Below are positions 1 to 9,061 of a stretch of DNA of 23,043 nt, one piece after another. Location: NCBI GenBank assembly GCA_937880065.1, contig CALFMA010000313.1:1-23043 (forward strand), given 5' to 3'. A program made the position numbers and the translations under genes. This DNA is from an uncultured Ruminococcus sp. (lineage in GTDB: Bacteria; Bacillota_A; Clostridia; Oscillospirales; Ruminococcaceae). The notes below the pieces were generated by a model. It did not search any database, was not told where the DNA came from, and saw only the letters and a list, made by a program, of their open reading frames with translations. Position 1 is the stretch's first letter. Every line of letters begins with the position of its first letter.

Positions 1-336
1 CAGGTAAGCGGCCGTATCGGTGGTGCTGAAATTGCTCGTTCAGAGTCATACCACGAGGGTACAATTCCGCTTCAGACAATCCGTGCAGACATCGACTACG
101 GCTTCGCAGAGGCTAACACAACATACGGTAAGCTCGGTGTTAAGGTATGGATCTACAAGGGTGAAGTTCTCAAGGGCGACGCTGCAAAGGCTGCTGCTCA
201 GAGAGAAAAGGCTGAGAAGAAGGTTAACGGCAATCGCCGTGATGACCGTCGTCGCCGTGATGACAAGCGTGACGGCAACAGACGTGGCGGCAGAAACTTC
301 AACCGTGACTCAAAAAGAGAAGGAGGTAATCAGTAA
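1..336 (+). CDS. rpsC: 30S ribosomal protein S3, C-terminal part (5' truncated by window)
   Basis: The first base is in frame, giving 111 residues that begin [15 protein letters not shown] and end at the TAA at 334-336. This is the C-terminal half of S3, with the conserved [11 protein letters not shown] and [13 protein letters not shown] segments. S3 sits at the mRNA entry side of the 30S head. After the conserved domain the last roughly 35 residues are a low-complexity tail rich in Arg, Asp and Gly, including an RRGG run, which is longer and more charged than in short S3 proteins. The stop overlaps the rplP start as TAATG, so the two are probably translationally coupled. The start lies outside the window. 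Confidence 0.97.
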   Translation, partial: QVSGRIGGAEIARSESYHEGTIPLQTIRADIDYGFAEANTTYGKLGVKVWIYKGEVLKGDAAKAAAQREKAEKKVNGNRRDDRRRRDDKRDGNRRGGRNFNRDSKREGGNQ

Positions 337-758
337 TGCTGCTTCCAAAGAGAGTTAAATACCGCAGAGTCCACAGAGGACGTCTGAAGGGTAAGGCATA
401 CAGAGGTAACAAGGTAACATACGGTGATTTCGGTCTTCAGGCTCTTGAGCCATCATGGATCACATCCAACCAGATCGAGGCTGCCCGTATCGCTATGACA
501 CGTTACATCAAGAGAGGCGGTCAGGTTTGGATCAAGATTTTCCCTGACAAGCCTATCACAGAAAAGCCCGCTGAAACACGAATGGGTTCAGGTAAGGGTT
601 CTCCTGAGTACTGGGTTGCAGTAGTTAAGCCAGGCAGAGTTCTCTTTGAGATCAAGGGAGTATCCGAGGAGGTTGCACGTGAGGCTATGCGTCTTGCAAT
701 GCACAAGCTCCCCATCAAGTGTAAGTTCGTAACTAAGGAAGAAGGAGGAGAGCAGTAA
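336..758 (+). CDS. rplP: 50S ribosomal protein L16
   Basis: The 140-residue product has the family's usual length and begins [16 protein letters not shown], typical of L16. The conserved [14 protein letters not shown] block is at residues 82-95. L16 binds 23S rRNA near the A-site and peptidyl-transferase centre and is a late assembly protein. The ATG overlaps the rpsC stop by one base and is preceded by AAGGAGGT. Its own stop overlaps the rpmC start in the same way. The rpsC-rplP-rpmC order is the standard distal S10 operon. Confidence 0.99.
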   Translation: MLLPKRVKYRRVHRGRLKGKAYRGNKVTYGDFGLQALEPSWITSNQIEAARIAMTRYIKRGGQVWIKIFPDKPITEKPAETRMGSGKGSPEYWVAVVKPGRVLFEIKGVSEEVAREAMRLAMHKLPIKCKFVTKEEGGEQ

Positions 759-955
759 TGAAGGCATCTGAAATCAGACAAATGTCCGTTAACGAAATGA
801 ACGAGCAGCTTACAAGCCTTAAGGAAGAGCTCTTCAATCTTCGTTTCCAGCTTGCTGTAAATCAGCTCGAAAACACAGCACGTATCAAGGCTGTAAAGAA
901 GGATATTGCTCGTATCAAGACATCTCTGCGTGCTGCAGAGCTTGCAGAGCAGTAA
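758..955 (+). CDS. rpmC: 50S ribosomal protein L29
   Basis: This 65-residue helical protein has the L29 core [11 protein letters not shown] near residues 23-33 and a basic C-terminal helix. L29 lies near the nascent-chain exit of the 50S subunit, where it helps form the docking platform for exit-site factors. The start codon overlaps the rplP stop (TAATG), and GGAGGAG lies a few bases upstream inside rplP. The length is normal for the family. Confidence 0.98.
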   Translation: MKASEIRQMSVNEMNEQLTSLKEELFNLRFQLAVNQLENTARIKAVKKDIARIKTSLRAAELAEQ

Positions 956-974
956 GAAAGGGAGGATTTAGCTA

Positions 975-1235
975 ATGTCTACTGAGAGAAACCTTAGAAA
1001 AACAAGAGTAGGTAAGGTTGTAAGCGATAAGATGGATAAGACCGTCGTAGTTGCTATCGTTGATAACGTTAAACACCCGCTTTATAAGAAAATCATCAAG
1101 AACACTGTTAAGTTCAAGGCACACGACGAGAACAACGAGTGCAGAATTGGTGACAGAGTTGAGATTATGGAAACACGTCCGCTTTCAAAGGATAAGAGAT
1201 GGCGTGTAACCAACATCATTGAGAAGGCTAAGTAA
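975..1235 (+). CDS. rpsQ: 30S ribosomal protein S17
   Basis: The 86-residue product contains the S17 signature [20 protein letters not shown] near the N-terminus and a basic OB-fold core with KHPLYKK. S17 is a primary binding protein of the 16S 5' domain. A GGGAGGA ribosome binding site lies upstream of the ATG. It is followed by 38 non-coding bases before rplN, which is where the spc operon classically begins. I see no clear promoter or terminator in that gap. Confidence 0.98.
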   Translation: MSTERNLRKTRVGKVVSDKMDKTVVVAIVDNVKHPLYKKIIKNTVKFKAHDENNECRIGDRVEIMETRPLSKDKRWRVTNIIEKAK

Positions 1236-1273
1236 TTTGTTATAAGCTTTAAGCTTGAAAGGAGGAACTCGCT

Positions 1274-1642
1274 GTGATTCAGATGCAGACTTATCTTAAA
1301 GTCGCTGATAACACAGGCGCTAAGGAGCTTATGTGTATCAGAGTTCTGGGTGGTACACGCCGCAGATATGCAAATATCGGTGACGTTGTAGTTGCTTCCG
1401 TAAAGAAAGCAACACCCGGAGGCGTTGTAAAGAAGGGCGACGTTGTTAAGGCAGTTATCGTTCGTTCAGCAAAGGGTCTCAGAAGAGAGGACGGAACATA
1501 TATCCGTTTCGATGAGAACGCTGCTGTTATTATTAAGGAAGACAAGAACCCCAAGGGTACCCGTATTTTCGGACCTGTTGCTAAGGAGCTTCGTGAAAAG
1601 GAATACACAAAGATCCTCAGCCTCGCTCCCGAGGTTCTTTAA
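1274..1642 (+). CDS. rplN: 50S ribosomal protein L14
   Basis: The 122 residues are exactly the usual L14 length, starting [19 protein letters not shown] with the conserved [12 protein letters not shown] segment. L14 contacts 16S rRNA across the subunit interface (bridge B8) and is the landing site for silencing factors such as RsfS. The start is GTG rather than ATG, placed 8 bases after AGGAGG at 1260-1265. An in-frame ATG three codons later would remove the conserved N-terminal MIQ and has no better site. It is the first gene of the spc part. Confidence 0.98.
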   Translation: MIQMQTYLKVADNTGAKELMCIRVLGGTRRRYANIGDVVVASVKKATPGGVVKKGDVVKAVIVRSAKGLRREDGTYIRFDENAAVIIKEDKNPKGTRIFGPVAKELREKEYTKILSLAPEVL

Positions 1643-1660
1643 TCGGAGGTGTCACAAGAT

Positions 1661-2005
1661 ATGAGTAAAGTTCACGTAAAAACCGGTGACACCGTTATCC
1701 TGCTTACAGGTAAGTACGAGGATAAGTACGATAAGAACGGCGACAGAAAGACCGGTAAAGTTGCAGAAGTAAGCCCCAAGGAGGGCAAGGTTATCGTTGA
1801 GGGTATCAACGTAATCACAAAGCACGTAAAACCCACAAGAATGGGTCAGCAGGGCGGCATCGTAAAGACAGAGGCTCCAGTTTACGCTTCAAAGGTACAG
1901 CTGGTATGCCCTAAGTGCGGCAAGCCCACAAGAGTTGGTCACACTTTTGACGAGAACGGAAAGAAGTTCCGTGTTTGCAAGAAGTGCGGCAAGTCTTTTG
2001 AATAA
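1661..2005 (+). CDS. rplX: 50S ribosomal protein L24
   Basis: The product is 114 residues with an N-terminal KOW fold ([18 protein letters not shown]) and a C-terminal zinc-ribbon-like pair, Cys83-Cys86 and Cys106-Cys109. L24 initiates 50S assembly by binding the 5' domain of 23S rRNA and later lies near the exit tunnel. I chose the ATG at 1661. A GTG at 1649 falls inside the GGAGGTG Shine-Dalgarno and would add four unconserved residues. The extra Cys4 module is common in Firmicutes L24 and absent from the shorter enterobacterial form. Confidence 0.97.
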   Translation: MSKVHVKTGDTVILLTGKYEDKYDKNGDRKTGKVAEVSPKEGKVIVEGINVITKHVKPTRMGQQGGIVKTEAPVYASKVQLVCPKCGKPTRVGHTFDENGKKFRVCKKCGKSFE

Positions 2006-2023
2006 TGTAAAGGAGAAACGACA

Positions 2024-2563
2024 ATGGCAAGATTAAAAGATTTTTATGTTAGCGACGTTGCTCCCGCACTTATGAAAAAGTTCGGATACAAGAGCGTTAT
2101 GCAGATTCCAAAGCTTGACAAGGTTGTTATCAACGTAGGTGCAGGCGAGGCTAAGGATAACGCAAAGGTTATCGACGCTATCATGACAGATATTGCTGCT
2201 ATTACAGGTCAGAAGCCCGTAGTATGCAGAGCTAAGAAATCCGTAGCTAACTTCAAGCTCCGTGAGGGTATGCCAATCGGCGTTAAAGTAACTCTCAGAG
2301 GCGAGAAGATGTATGAGTTCGTTGACAAGCTCTTCAATGTTGCGTTCCCACGTGTACGTGACTTCAGAGGAATCAGCGGAAACTCCTTCGACGGCAGAGG
2401 AAACTACTCTACAGGTATCAAGGAGCAGCTCATTTTCCCTGAGATCGAGTATGACAAGATCGACAAGGTAAGAGGTATGGATATCAACTTTATCACTACA
2501 GCTAATACCGACGAAGAGGGTAGAGAGCTTCTCTCACTCCTCGGAGCTCCGTTCATCAAGTAA
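2024..2563 (+). CDS. rplE: 50S ribosomal protein L5
   Basis: The 179-residue length is canonical. Recognisable blocks are [14 protein letters not shown] near residues 33-46, [16 protein letters not shown], and [22 protein letters not shown]5 binds 5S rRNA and contacts the P-site tRNA elbow from the central protuberance. It lies between L24 and S14 as in other spc operons, with AAGGAGA ahead of the ATG. Confidence 0.99.
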   Translation: MARLKDFYVSDVAPALMKKFGYKSVMQIPKLDKVVINVGAGEAKDNAKVIDAIMTDIAAITGQKPVVCRAKKSVANFKLREGMPIGVKVTLRGEKMYEFVDKLFNVAFPRVRDFRGISGNSFDGRGNYSTGIKEQLIFPEIEYDKIDKVRGMDINFITTANTDEEGRELLSLLGAPFIK

Positions 2564-2579
2564 TCAGGGAGGAATAAAA

Positions 2580-2765
2580 ATGGCTAAAAAGGCAATGATC
2601 AATAAGCAGCAGAAGACTCCCAAGTATTCCACAAGAGCATACAACAGATGTAAGATTTGTGGCAGACCACACGCTTATCTCAGAAAATTCGGCATTTGCC
2701 GTGTATGCTTCAGAGAGCTTGCTCACGACGGACAGATTCCCGGCGTAAAGAAGGCAAGCTGGTAA
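2580..2765 (+). CDS. rpsN: 30S ribosomal protein S14, zinc-binding short form (type Z)
   Basis: At 61 residues this is the short S14 class. Cys24, Cys27, Cys40 and Cys43 (CKICGRP and CRVCF) make the zinc ribbon. S14 is a late-binding protein of the 30S head. It is preceded by GGGAGGA. The zinc-dependent form in the main operon is usual for Gram-positive bacteria. Some also keep a zinc-free paralogue elsewhere for zinc starvation, but none is in this window. Confidence 0.99.
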   Translation: MAKKAMINKQQKTPKYSTRAYNRCKICGRPHAYLRKFGICRVCFRELAHDGQIPGVKKASW

Positions 2766-2788
2766 AATACGAAAAGGAGGTCATCTGA

Positions 2789-3187
2789 ATGCAAATCACA
2801 GATACAATCGCTGATCTTTTAACAAGAATTCGTAATGCGAATACTGCAAAGCACGCCACAGTTGACGTTCCCGCTTCAAATGTTAAGAAGGCTATCACAC
2901 AGATTCTCGTAGACGAGGGTTATGTAAAGGGCTTTCAGGTAATTGAGGACGGTAAGCAGGGTGTTATCAGAATCACGCTTAAATACGGTGACAACAGATC
3001 ACCTGTTATCACAGGACTCAAGAGAGTTTCCAAGCCCGGTCTGCGTATTTACTCAAGCTGCGCAGATATGCCAAAGGTAAGAAAGGGACTTGGTATTGCA
3101 ATCGTTTCAACATCAAAGGGTATCGTTACAGACAAGAAGGCTCGTGAGCTTAATGTCGGCGGCGAAGTACTCGCATACATCTGGTAA
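2789..3187 (+). CDS. rpsH: 30S ribosomal protein S8
   Basis: The 132-residue product begins [17 protein letters not shown], the hallmark S8 start, and ends with the conserved [27 protein letters not shown]8 binds helix 21 of 16S rRNA and in many bacteria represses the spc operon by binding an rRNA-like mRNA site. I did not identify that site here. AAGGAGGT lies 8-9 bases upstream of the ATG. Confidence 0.99.
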   Translation: MQITDTIADLLTRIRNANTAKHATVDVPASNVKKAITQILVDEGYVKGFQVIEDGKQGVIRITLKYGDNRSPVITGLKRVSKPGLRIYSSCADMPKVRKGLGIAIVSTSKGIVTDKKARELNVGGEVLAYIW

Positions 3188-3201
3188 GGAGGAGCAAGGT
3201 T

Positions 3202-3747
3202 ATGTCAAGAATCGGCAAAATGCCTATCGTTGTTCCTGCAGGTGTAGAGGTTAAGAACGACAATAACTGCATTACTGTTAAGGGACCTAAGGGCGAACTT
3301 ACAAAACAGTTCAGCACAGTGCTCACAATCAACGTTGAGCCCGGTGTTATCACAGTAACAAGACCAAACGACGAAAAGACAAATCGTTCACTTCACGGTC
3401 TTACAAGAACTCTCATCGCAAATATGGTTGAGGGTGTAACAAACGGATATTCCAAGACACTTGAAATTGAGGGTGTCGGCTACCGTGCCGCTAAGTCAGG
3501 CAAGCAGGTAAATCTCAACCTCGGATTCTCACATCCCGTAGTATTTGAGGAAACAGATACAATCAAGCTTGATGTTCCTGCACCTAACAAGATTATTGTT
3601 AGCGGTATTGACAAGCAGGCTGTAGGTCAGATTGCAGCTGAAATCCGTGAGAAGCGTCCACCTGAGCCTTACAAGGGCAAGGGTATCAGATATGCCGGCG
3701 AGCGTATCATCCGCAAGGAAGGTAAGGCCGGTAAGGGCAAGAAGTAA
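3202..3747 (+). CDS. rplF: 50S ribosomal protein L6
   Basis: The product is 181 residues with two similar L6 domains. It starts MSRIGKMPIVVPAGVEV and carries the C-terminal signature PEPYKGKGIRYAGERIIRKEGKAGKGKK. L6 sits at the base of the L7/L12 stalk beside the sarcin-ricin loop and the GTPase-factor binding site. A GGAGGAG site precedes the ATG. Length and order are standard. Confidence 0.99.
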   Translation: MSRIGKMPIVVPAGVEVKNDNNCITVKGPKGELTKQFSTVLTINVEPGVITVTRPNDEKTNRSLHGLTRTLIANMVEGVTNGYSKTLEIEGVGYRAAKSGKQVNLNLGFSHPVVFEETDTIKLDVPAPNKIIVSGIDKQAVGQIAAEIREKRPPEPYKGKGIRYAGERIIRKEGKAGKGKK

Positions 3748-3766
3748 TTAAAAGGAGCAAATTGCT

Positions 3767-4126
3767 ATGGTAAAGAAATTTGACAGCAATAAGGCAAGAT
3801 TAAAGAGACACCGTAGAGTACGTTACAAGGTTTCCGGTACTCCTGAGTGTCCCCGTCTGAATGTATTCCGTTCTTCTAAGCACATTTATGCTCAGATCAT
3901 CGACGACGTTAACGGTGTTACTCTTGCTTCTGCATCCAGCATGGATAAGGGCTTTGAGGGCAACGGCGGCAATGCAGAAGGTGCACGCAAGGTTGGCGAG
4001 ATGATCGCTAAGAACGCAGCATCCAAGGGCATCAGCGAAGTTGTTTTCGACAGAGGCGGCTACCTCTACCACGGAAGAGTTAAGGAACTCGCCGAGGGTG
4101 CCCGTGAAAACGGATTACAGTTCTAA
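3767..4126 (+). CDS. rplR: 50S ribosomal protein L18
   Basis: The 119-residue protein has a basic N-terminus ([20 protein letters not shown]) followed by [17 protein letters not shown] and ends [28 protein letters not shown], all diagnostic of L18. It binds 5S rRNA with L5 and places it in the central protuberance. The start is ATG after AAAGGAGC, and the gene lies 15 bases before rpsE. Confidence 0.99.
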   Translation: MVKKFDSNKARLKRHRRVRYKVSGTPECPRLNVFRSSKHIYAQIIDDVNGVTLASASSMDKGFEGNGGNAEGARKVGEMIAKNAASKGISEVVFDRGGYLYHGRVKELAEGARENGLQF

Positions 4127-4141
4127 GAGGGAGGTAAAACA

Positions 4142-4642
4142 ATGGCTAATATTGAAACACAGGCTCCCGAGCTGGTGGAAAAGGTTGTTGCTATCAACAG
4201 AGTTTCCAAGACAGTTAAGGGCGGTCGTATCATGAAGTTCTCAGCTCTCGTAGTTGTTGGTGACGGAAACGGCACAGTAGGCTTCGGTCTTGGTAAGTCA
4301 GGCGAAGTTCCCGACGCTATCCGTAAGGGTATCGAGGACGCTAAGAAAAACCTTTGCAAGATTTCTCTTAAGGGTACAACAATTCCCCACGAAATCGTTG
4401 GTGCATTCGGTGCAGGCAGAGTTCTTATGAAGCCAGCTGCACCCGGTACCGGTGTTATTGCCGGCGGTCCTGTCCGTGCAGTAATCGAGGTTGCAGGAAT
4501 CAAGGACATCAGAACAAAGTCCCTTCGTTCCAACAACCCCTGCAATGTAGTAAGAGCTACAATTAACGGTCTTAAGGCTTGTACATCAGCTAAGGAAGTT
4601 GCTGCTAAGAGAGGCAAGTCCGTTAAGGAAATTTTAGGTTAA
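4142..4642 (+). CDS. rpsE: 30S ribosomal protein S5
   Basis: The 166 residues match the family length. An N-terminal double-stranded RNA-binding-like domain contains [20 protein letters not shown], followed by the [20 protein letters not shown] loop and a C-terminal domain with [22 protein letters not shown]5 shapes the mRNA entry helicase region and affects decoding accuracy. Spectinomycin-resistance changes in other species map to the loop near the GGR segment, which looks wild type here. Confidence 0.99.
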   Translation: MANIETQAPELVEKVVAINRVSKTVKGGRIMKFSALVVVGDGNGTVGFGLGKSGEVPDAIRKGIEDAKKNLCKISLKGTTIPHEIVGAFGAGRVLMKPAAPGTGVIAGGPVRAVIEVAGIKDIRTKSLRSNNPCNVVRATINGLKACTSAKEVAAKRGKSVKEILG

Positions 4643-4655
4643 GGAGGGCTTGACA

Positions 4656-4832
4656 ATGGCTAAGAATATCAAGCTCGTTAAGAGCCTCATCAGCTGCAAG
4701 AAGGATCAGATCGCTACTGCTAAGGCACTTGGTCTTAAGAAGATCGGCGATGTGACAGTTCAGCCCGACAATGCTCAGACACAGGGCAAAATCAAGAAGA
4801 TTTCACACCTCATCGAGGTTACTGAAGCGTAA
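4656..4832 (+). CDS. rpmD: 50S ribosomal protein L30
   Basis: This 58-residue product starts [31 protein letters not shown], the L30 ferredoxin-like fold. The ATG at 4656 lies 7 bases after AAGGAGGG. A TTG two codons upstream has no reason to be preferred. L30 binds 23S rRNA domain II. It lies between rpsE and rplO as in nearly all spc operons that keep it. Confidence 0.98.
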   Translation: MAKNIKLVKSLISCKKDQIATAKALGLKKIGDVTVQPDNAQTQGKIKKISHLIEVTEA

Positions 4833-4849
4833 ACAAGGAGGTGCAAACC

Positions 4850-5290
4850 ATGAAAATTCACGAATTAACTCCCGCACCCGATTCCAACAAGGCTGTAAAG
4901 CGTGTAGGTAGAGGTCACGGTTCAGGCAGCGGTAAAACAGCAGGCAAGGGCCACAAGGGACAGAACGCTCGTTCAGGCGGCGGCGTAAGAATTGGCTTTG
5001 AAGGCGGACAGATGCCCCTCGCAAGAAGAATTCCTAAGAGAGGCTTTAACAATATCTTCGCTACAAAGTATGCTATCATTAATGTATCCGATCTTAACAA
5101 GTTCGAGAACGGTACAGTTGTTGACGCAGAGCTTCTCAAGGCTTCAGGTCTTATCAAGAAGGAGCTTGACGGCGTTAAGGTTCTCGGAAACGGAGAGCTT
5201 ACAGCTCAGCTTACTGTAAAAGCTGCAAAATTCTCTCAGAGTGCTGTAGAGAAAATTGAAAAGGCAGGCGGAAAGACTGAGGTGATGTAA
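4850..5290 (+). CDS. rplO: 50S ribosomal protein L15
   Basis: The product is 146 residues with the glycine-rich N-terminal extension [20 protein letters not shown] that threads into rRNA, then RIPKRGFNN and a globular C-terminal domain. L15 is an early-to-mid 50S assembly protein. The ATG at 4850 follows AAGGAGGTG at 4835-4843. A GTG at 4841 lies inside that site and is rejected. The stop at 5288-5290 is one base before the secY start. Confidence 0.98.
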   Translation: MKIHELTPAPDSNKAVKRVGRGHGSGSGKTAGKGHKGQNARSGGGVRIGFEGGQMPLARRIPKRGFNNIFATKYAIINVSDLNKFENGTVVDAELLKASGLIKKELDGVKVLGNGELTAQLTVKAAKFSQSAVEKIEKAGGKTEVM

Positions 5291-5291
5291 T

Positions 5292-6617
5292 GTGTTTCAG
5301 ACTCTGAAACGTGCATGGAGCGTACCGGAAATCCGTAAGAAGCTTCTTTATACATTACTCATGGTTGTTATTTTCAGATTAGGAAGTGCAATTGCGGTTC
5401 CCTTCCTCGATACATCAGTAGTATCCGAGTGGATGGACCGTAACGCTTCAGGCGGTAACTTCCTTGAATATCTGAATACAATCTCAGGTGGTGCTTTATC
5501 AAAGGCAACACTGTTCTCACTTTCAATCACACCTTATATCAATGCGTCCATCATCATTCAGCTGCTGACATACGCACTTCCTCCACTTGAAAGACTCAAG
5601 GACGAGGGTGAAGAAGGACGTAAAAAGATAAACAAAATTACTGCAGGAGTTGCACTTGCACTCTCTGTATTTATGGGTTATGCTTATTACCTTACACTCG
5701 CTCGTATGACAAATGATGCAGGTAAATCCGCTGTTAAGTTCATAACAGGCTGGGAGAAATGGTTCGCAGGAGCTGTAATCGTAGCTTGTTTCGTAGCAGG
5801 TGCCGCATTCGTTGTATGGATGGGTAACAGAATAAGCGAAAAGGGACTCGGAAACGGCGTATCAATGCTTCTCTTTGCTGGTATCGCTGCAAGATTCCCC
5901 ACCGACGCAGGTACACTTATCGGTCTTGTTAAGGAACAGCCTGCAAAATATCTCTTTGTAGCAATCGGCTACGTAGTATTCATTGTTCTTGAATTCGCAT
6001 TCATCGTTCTGATGAATGAAGCTGAAAGACGTATTCCAATCCAGTACGCTAAGCGTGTTGTTGGAAGAAAGCAGTTCGGCGGACAGAAGACACATATTCC
6101 GATTAAGGTTATGATGAGCGGTGTTATGCCTATCATCTTCGCTATGTCGTTTATGTCACTTCCCCAGACAATTCAGCTTTTCAATCCTATTGATGCAGAG
6201 TCTTCAAAGTTCTACATCAAGTTCTGCCAGTTCTTCAGTACACAGAGCTGGACATATGCAGTACTCTACTTCATTTTGATTATTGCATTCAACTACTTCT
6301 ATGTTTCACTTCAGTACAATCCTACTGAAATCGCAAACAATCTTCGTCAGTCAAACGGCGGTATCCCCGGTATCAGACCCGGAAAGCCCACAGCTGACTA
6401 CATCCAGAGAATTCTTTCCAAGATTGCTCTGGTAGGTGCAATATTCCTCGGAATTATTGCTATTATCCCGATTTTCTTCGGTATTGCGGATCAGAAGCTT
6501 GCTTCTCTCTCAATGGGAGGTACAACACTTCTTATCGCTGTAAGCGTTGCTCTTGAAACAACACGTACACTTGAATCACATCTTATGATGAGACACCATA
6601 AGGGATTCCTTTCATAA
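5292..6617 (+). CDS. secY: Preprotein translocase channel subunit SecY
   Basis: The 441-residue polytopic protein has about ten hydrophobic segments and forms the pore of the SecYEG channel in the cytoplasmic membrane. Diagnostic stretches are TPYINASIIIQLLTYALPPLERLKDEGEEG after the second helix and the cytoplasmic loop GGIPGIRPGKPTADYI before helix nine. The start is GTG, 5 bases after GAGGTGAT. An ATG two bases earlier (5290) is in another frame. Its position after rplO is the standard spc arrangement, tying translocon supply to ribosome synthesis. An internal SecY plug cannot be judged by eye. Confidence 0.99.
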   Translation: MFQTLKRAWSVPEIRKKLLYTLLMVVIFRLGSAIAVPFLDTSVVSEWMDRNASGGNFLEYLNTISGGALSKATLFSLSITPYINASIIIQLLTYALPPLERLKDEGEEGRKKINKITAGVALALSVFMGYAYYLTLARMTNDAGKSAVKFITGWEKWFAGAVIVACFVAGAAFVVWMGNRISEKGLGNGVSMLLFAGIAARFPTDAGTLIGLVKEQPAKYLFVAIGYVVFIVLEFAFIVLMNEAERRIPIQYAKRVVGRKQFGGQKTHIPIKVMMSGVMPIIFAMSFMSLPQTIQLFNPIDAESSKFYIKFCQFFSTQSWTYAVLYFILIIAFNYFYVSLQYNPTEIANNLRQSNGGIPGIRPGKPTADYIQRILSKIALVGAIFLGIIAIIPIFFGIADQKLASLSMGGTTLLIAVSVALETTRTLESHLMMRHHKGFLS

Positions 6618-6636
6618 GATTTAAGGAGGATTTACA

Positions 6637-7272
6637 ATGAATCTTATCTTTTTAGGCGCACCCGGCGCAGGTAAGGGAACACAGGCTGAGGTTGTATCCG
6701 AGGCACTCAACATTCCCCAGATTTCTACAGGAAATATTCTTCGTGAAGCCGCTAAGAACGGCACAGAGTACGGACTCAAGGCAAAAGCTGCTATGGACGC
6801 AGGCGCATTGGTTTCCGACGATATCGTAATCGGAATCCTCAAAGAGCGTATTGCTGAGGACGACTGCAAGGAAGGCTTCATACTCGACGGCTTCCCAAGA
6901 ACAGTTCCACAGGCAGAGGCTCTTGACGCTATGGGCGTTAAAATCGACAAGGTGGTTGAAATCAACGTAGCTGATGAAACAATCAAGCAGAGAGTTTCAG
7001 GCAGACGAGTTTGCCAGGGCTGCGGTGCTTCATACCACGTAGAATATAAGCCTTCAAAGGTTGAGGGCGTTTGTGATAAGTGCGGAGATGCTACAGTTAT
7101 CCGTAAGGATGACCAGCCGGAGGTTGTTCTCGACCGTCTTGCAACATATCACGAAAAGACAGCTCCTCTCAAGGACTACTACGAGAAGCAGGGTAAACTT
7201 GTTACTGTAGAAGGACAGGAGGAAGTTGCTGATACTTCTAAACTCACTCTTGCTGCTGTAGGAGTAGAGTAA
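6637..7272 (+). CDS. adk: Adenylate kinase, zinc-LID type
   Basis: This 211-residue enzyme interconverts ATP plus AMP with two ADP in the cytoplasm. The P-loop GAPGAGKGT is at residues 7-15 and the DGFPRT substrate motif at 84-89. The LID domain carries Cys126, Cys129, Cys146 and Cys149, the zinc-binding set usual in Gram-positive adenylate kinases. It sits between secY and map as in most Firmicutes. AAGGAGG precedes the ATG, and the stop overlaps the map start as TAATG. Confidence 0.99.
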   Translation: MNLIFLGAPGAGKGTQAEVVSEALNIPQISTGNILREAAKNGTEYGLKAKAAMDAGALVSDDIVIGILKERIAEDDCKEGFILDGFPRTVPQAEALDAMGVKIDKVVEINVADETIKQRVSGRRVCQGCGASYHVEYKPSKVEGVCDKCGDATVIRKDDQPEVVLDRLATYHEKTAPLKDYYEKQGKLVTVEGQEEVADTSKLTLAAVGVE

Positions 7273-8024
7273 TGAGCATTACTATAAAATCACAGTCCGA
7301 GTTAGCCATAATGCGTGAAGCAGGTAAGATTACCTGCGGCGCAATATGGTATGCGGGCGAAAGATTGAGAGCAGGAATGTCAACCCTTGACATAGATAAG
7401 CTTATTGGTGAATATTACGCCAAGCACGGCTGTAAATCCTGCTTTAAAGGTCTTTACGGATTTCCTGCAAATGCCTGTATATCAGTTAATGATGAGGTAA
7501 TTCACGGAATCCCTAAAGCAAACCGCAGAATAAAGGAAGGGGATATCGTAAGCATCGACACGGGAGCATCGTACAAGGGCTTCAATGGAGATAGCTGCTG
7601 GACCTTCCCTGTGGGTAAAATTTCTGATGAAGCCAAGGCGTTGCTGGAGGTTACAGAGGCTTCTCTCTATGAGGGAATCGCACAAGCCAAGGCAGGGGCA
7701 AGAATCGGAGATATTTCTCATGCTGTTGAAGAGTATTGTGCTTCACGCGGCTACGGGATCGTAAGAAATTACTGCGGCCACGGCATCGGCAGAGAGGTAC
7801 ACGAATCACCCGAAGTACCGAACTGGGGTAAGCCCGCAAGGGGACCACGACTGGTATCGGGAATGACAATATGTATCGAGCCTATGATTAATGTCAAAGG
7901 CGACGATGTTAAAACTCTCAATGACGGATGGACCGTGGTTACGAAAAATGGTTCGCTGTCAGCTCATTTTGAGCATACAATCGCAATAACTCCTGATGGT
8001 CCTGTAATATTGACCACACCCTGA
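7272..8024 (+). CDS. map: Methionine aminopeptidase, type I
   Basis: The 250-residue pita-bread-fold metalloprotease removes N-terminal methionine from new proteins. The five metal ligands are visible: Asp96 (SIDTGA), Asp107 (NGDSCWTF), His170 (GHGIGREVHE), Glu203 (CIEPM) and Glu234 (HFEHT). His78 in VNDEVIHGIP matches the catalytic histidine. There is no N-terminal zinc-finger extension and no type II insert. Its codon choice is a little less regular than the ribosomal genes, with more varied third bases. It overlaps the adk stop by one base. Confidence 0.99.
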   Translation: MSITIKSQSELAIMREAGKITCGAIWYAGERLRAGMSTLDIDKLIGEYYAKHGCKSCFKGLYGFPANACISVNDEVIHGIPKANRRIKEGDIVSIDTGASYKGFNGDSCWTFPVGKISDEAKALLEVTEASLYEGIAQAKAGARIGDISHAVEEYCASRGYGIVRNYCGHGIGREVHESPEVPNWGKPARGPRLVSGMTICIEPMINVKGDDVKTLNDGWTVVTKNGSLSAHFEHTIAITPDGPVILTTP

Positions 8025-8042
8025 CGATAGGGGGAATTTATT

Positions 8043-8285
8043 GTGGAGCTTAAAATAGGCTCGGTTGTAAGGGCAAAGGCAGGCCGTGACAAGGATTCGT
8101 TCTTTGTAGTGACGGCTGTTGAAAAGGAATACTGCTTTATAGCGGACGGAAAGAGCAGAAAGCTTACAAAACCGAAACGCAAGAATACAAAGCATATATC
8201 CCTTACAAACAGTATGATTGATATTAAAGATATAACTGATAAAAAGCTCAGAACACAGCTGAAAGAATTCGGCTGCGGTGAGTAA
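8043..8285 (+). CDS. KOW-domain RNA-binding protein (L14e/YbzG-like)
   Basis: This 80-residue protein begins with a KOW-type segment, [26 protein letters not shown], followed by a lysine-rich stretch [12 protein letters not shown]. Small KOW proteins occupy this exact slot between map and infA in many Firmicutes (YbzG in Bacillus). Binding to rRNA or the ribosome is likely, but the function is not established. The start is GTG at 8043, 8 bases after AGGGGG. Confidence 0.9.
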   Translation: MELKIGSVVRAKAGRDKDSFFVVTAVEKEYCFIADGKSRKLTKPKRKNTKHISLTNSMIDIKDITDKKLRTQLKEFGCGE

Positions 8286-8298
8286 AGGAGGTTATCCC

Positions 8299-8517
8299 AT
8301 GTCCAAGGAAGATGTAATCGAGGTTGAAGGCGTCGTTACAGACGCACTGCCCAATGCAATGTTTAAGGTAGAGCTTGAAAACGGTCACGAGGTTCTCGCT
8401 CACGTTTCAGGCAAACTCAGAATGAATTATATCAGAATAGTGCCGGGTGACAAGGTAAAGCTTGAAATGTCACCCTACGATCTGTCAAAAGGTCGTATAA
8501 CATGGCGTGTCAAGTAA
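8299..8517 (+). CDS. infA: Translation initiation factor IF-1
   Basis: The 72-residue single OB-fold protein has the exact usual length, with [26 protein letters not shown] and [15 protein letters not shown]-1 occupies the 30S A site during initiation and strengthens IF-2 and IF-3. The ATG at 8299 follows AAAGGAGGT. An upstream GTG at 8278 overlaps the previous gene and adds unconserved residues, so I rejected it. Confidence 0.99.
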   Translation: MSKEDVIEVEGVVTDALPNAMFKVELENGHEVLAHVSGKLRMNYIRIVPGDKVKLEMSPYDLSKGRITWRVK

Positions 8518-8536
8518 GAAAGAGGAGGTATTTTCA

Positions 8537-8650
8537 ATGAAAGTCAGACCTTCAGTAAAACCTATTTGCGAAAAGTGCAAGGTTATCAAACGTAAAGGCA
8601 GAATCATGGTTATCTGCGAAAATCCGAAGCATAAGCAGCGTCAGGGTTAA
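8537..8650 (+). CDS. rpmJ: 50S ribosomal protein L36, zinc-binding form
   Basis: This tiny gene encodes 37 residues, [20 protein letters not shown] and a basic tail. Cys11, Cys14, Cys27 and His32 make the zinc site of the C+ form of L36. L36 is the smallest 50S protein and is packed into rRNA near L16. AGAGGAGGT lies 7 bases before the ATG. The infA-rpmJ-rpsM order is typical of Gram-positive operons. Confidence 0.98.
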   Translation: MKVRPSVKPICEKCKVIKRKGRIMVICENPKHKQRQG

Positions 8651-8679
8651 TCTCTGGGCTAAGTAATGGAGGTAATTAT

Positions 8680-9048
8680 ATGGCAAGAATAGCCGGTGTT
8701 GATCTTCCGAAGAATAAGAGAATCGAAATCGGTCTCACTTATATCTACGGAATCGGTCGTCAGACTGCTACAGATATCCTCAACAATACAGGCGTAAATC
8801 CTGACGTAAGAGTTAAGGATCTCGCTGAGGAGGACGTAGCTAAGCTTCGTGACTATATCGATGCAAATTACACTGTTGAGGGTGATCTCCGTCGTGAAGT
8901 TGCTCTTAACATTAAAAGACTTGTTGAGATTCAGTGCTACAGAGGCGTTCGTCACAGAAAGGGTCTCCCTGTAAGAGGTCAGAGAACTAAGACAAACGCA
9001 AGAACTCGTAAGGGTCCTGTAAAGACAATCGCTAACAAGAAGAAGTAA
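8680..9048 (+). CDS. rpsM: 30S ribosomal protein S13
   Basis: The 122-residue protein opens [26 protein letters not shown] with a helix-two-turn-helix motif and ends in the basic tail [32 protein letters not shown] that reaches the P-site tRNA. S13 forms intersubunit bridges B1a and B1b. ATGGAGGT precedes the start. It is the first gene of the alpha-operon segment. The 29-base gap before it is too short for a structured leader like the enterobacterial alpha-operon pseudoknot. Confidence 0.99.
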   Translation: MARIAGVDLPKNKRIEIGLTYIYGIGRQTATDILNNTGVNPDVRVKDLAEEDVAKLRDYIDANYTVEGDLRREVALNIKRLVEIQCYRGVRHRKGLPVRGQRTKTNARTRKGPVKTIANKKK

Positions 9049-9061
9049 GGAGGTATGAGCT

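Noticed and set aside
1236..1273. Promoter or S8-binding operator between rpsQ and rplN
   Set aside because: The 38-base gap shows no convincing promoter hexamers and no structure resembling the helix 21 S8 site.
5290..5292. ATG overlapping the rplO stop as start of secY
   Set aside because: It is out of frame with SecY. The GTG at 5292 gives the conserved N-terminus.
9055..9057. ATG as start of rpsK
   Set aside because: It is out of frame with S11. The in-frame TTG at 9062 has proper spacing to AAGGAGGT.
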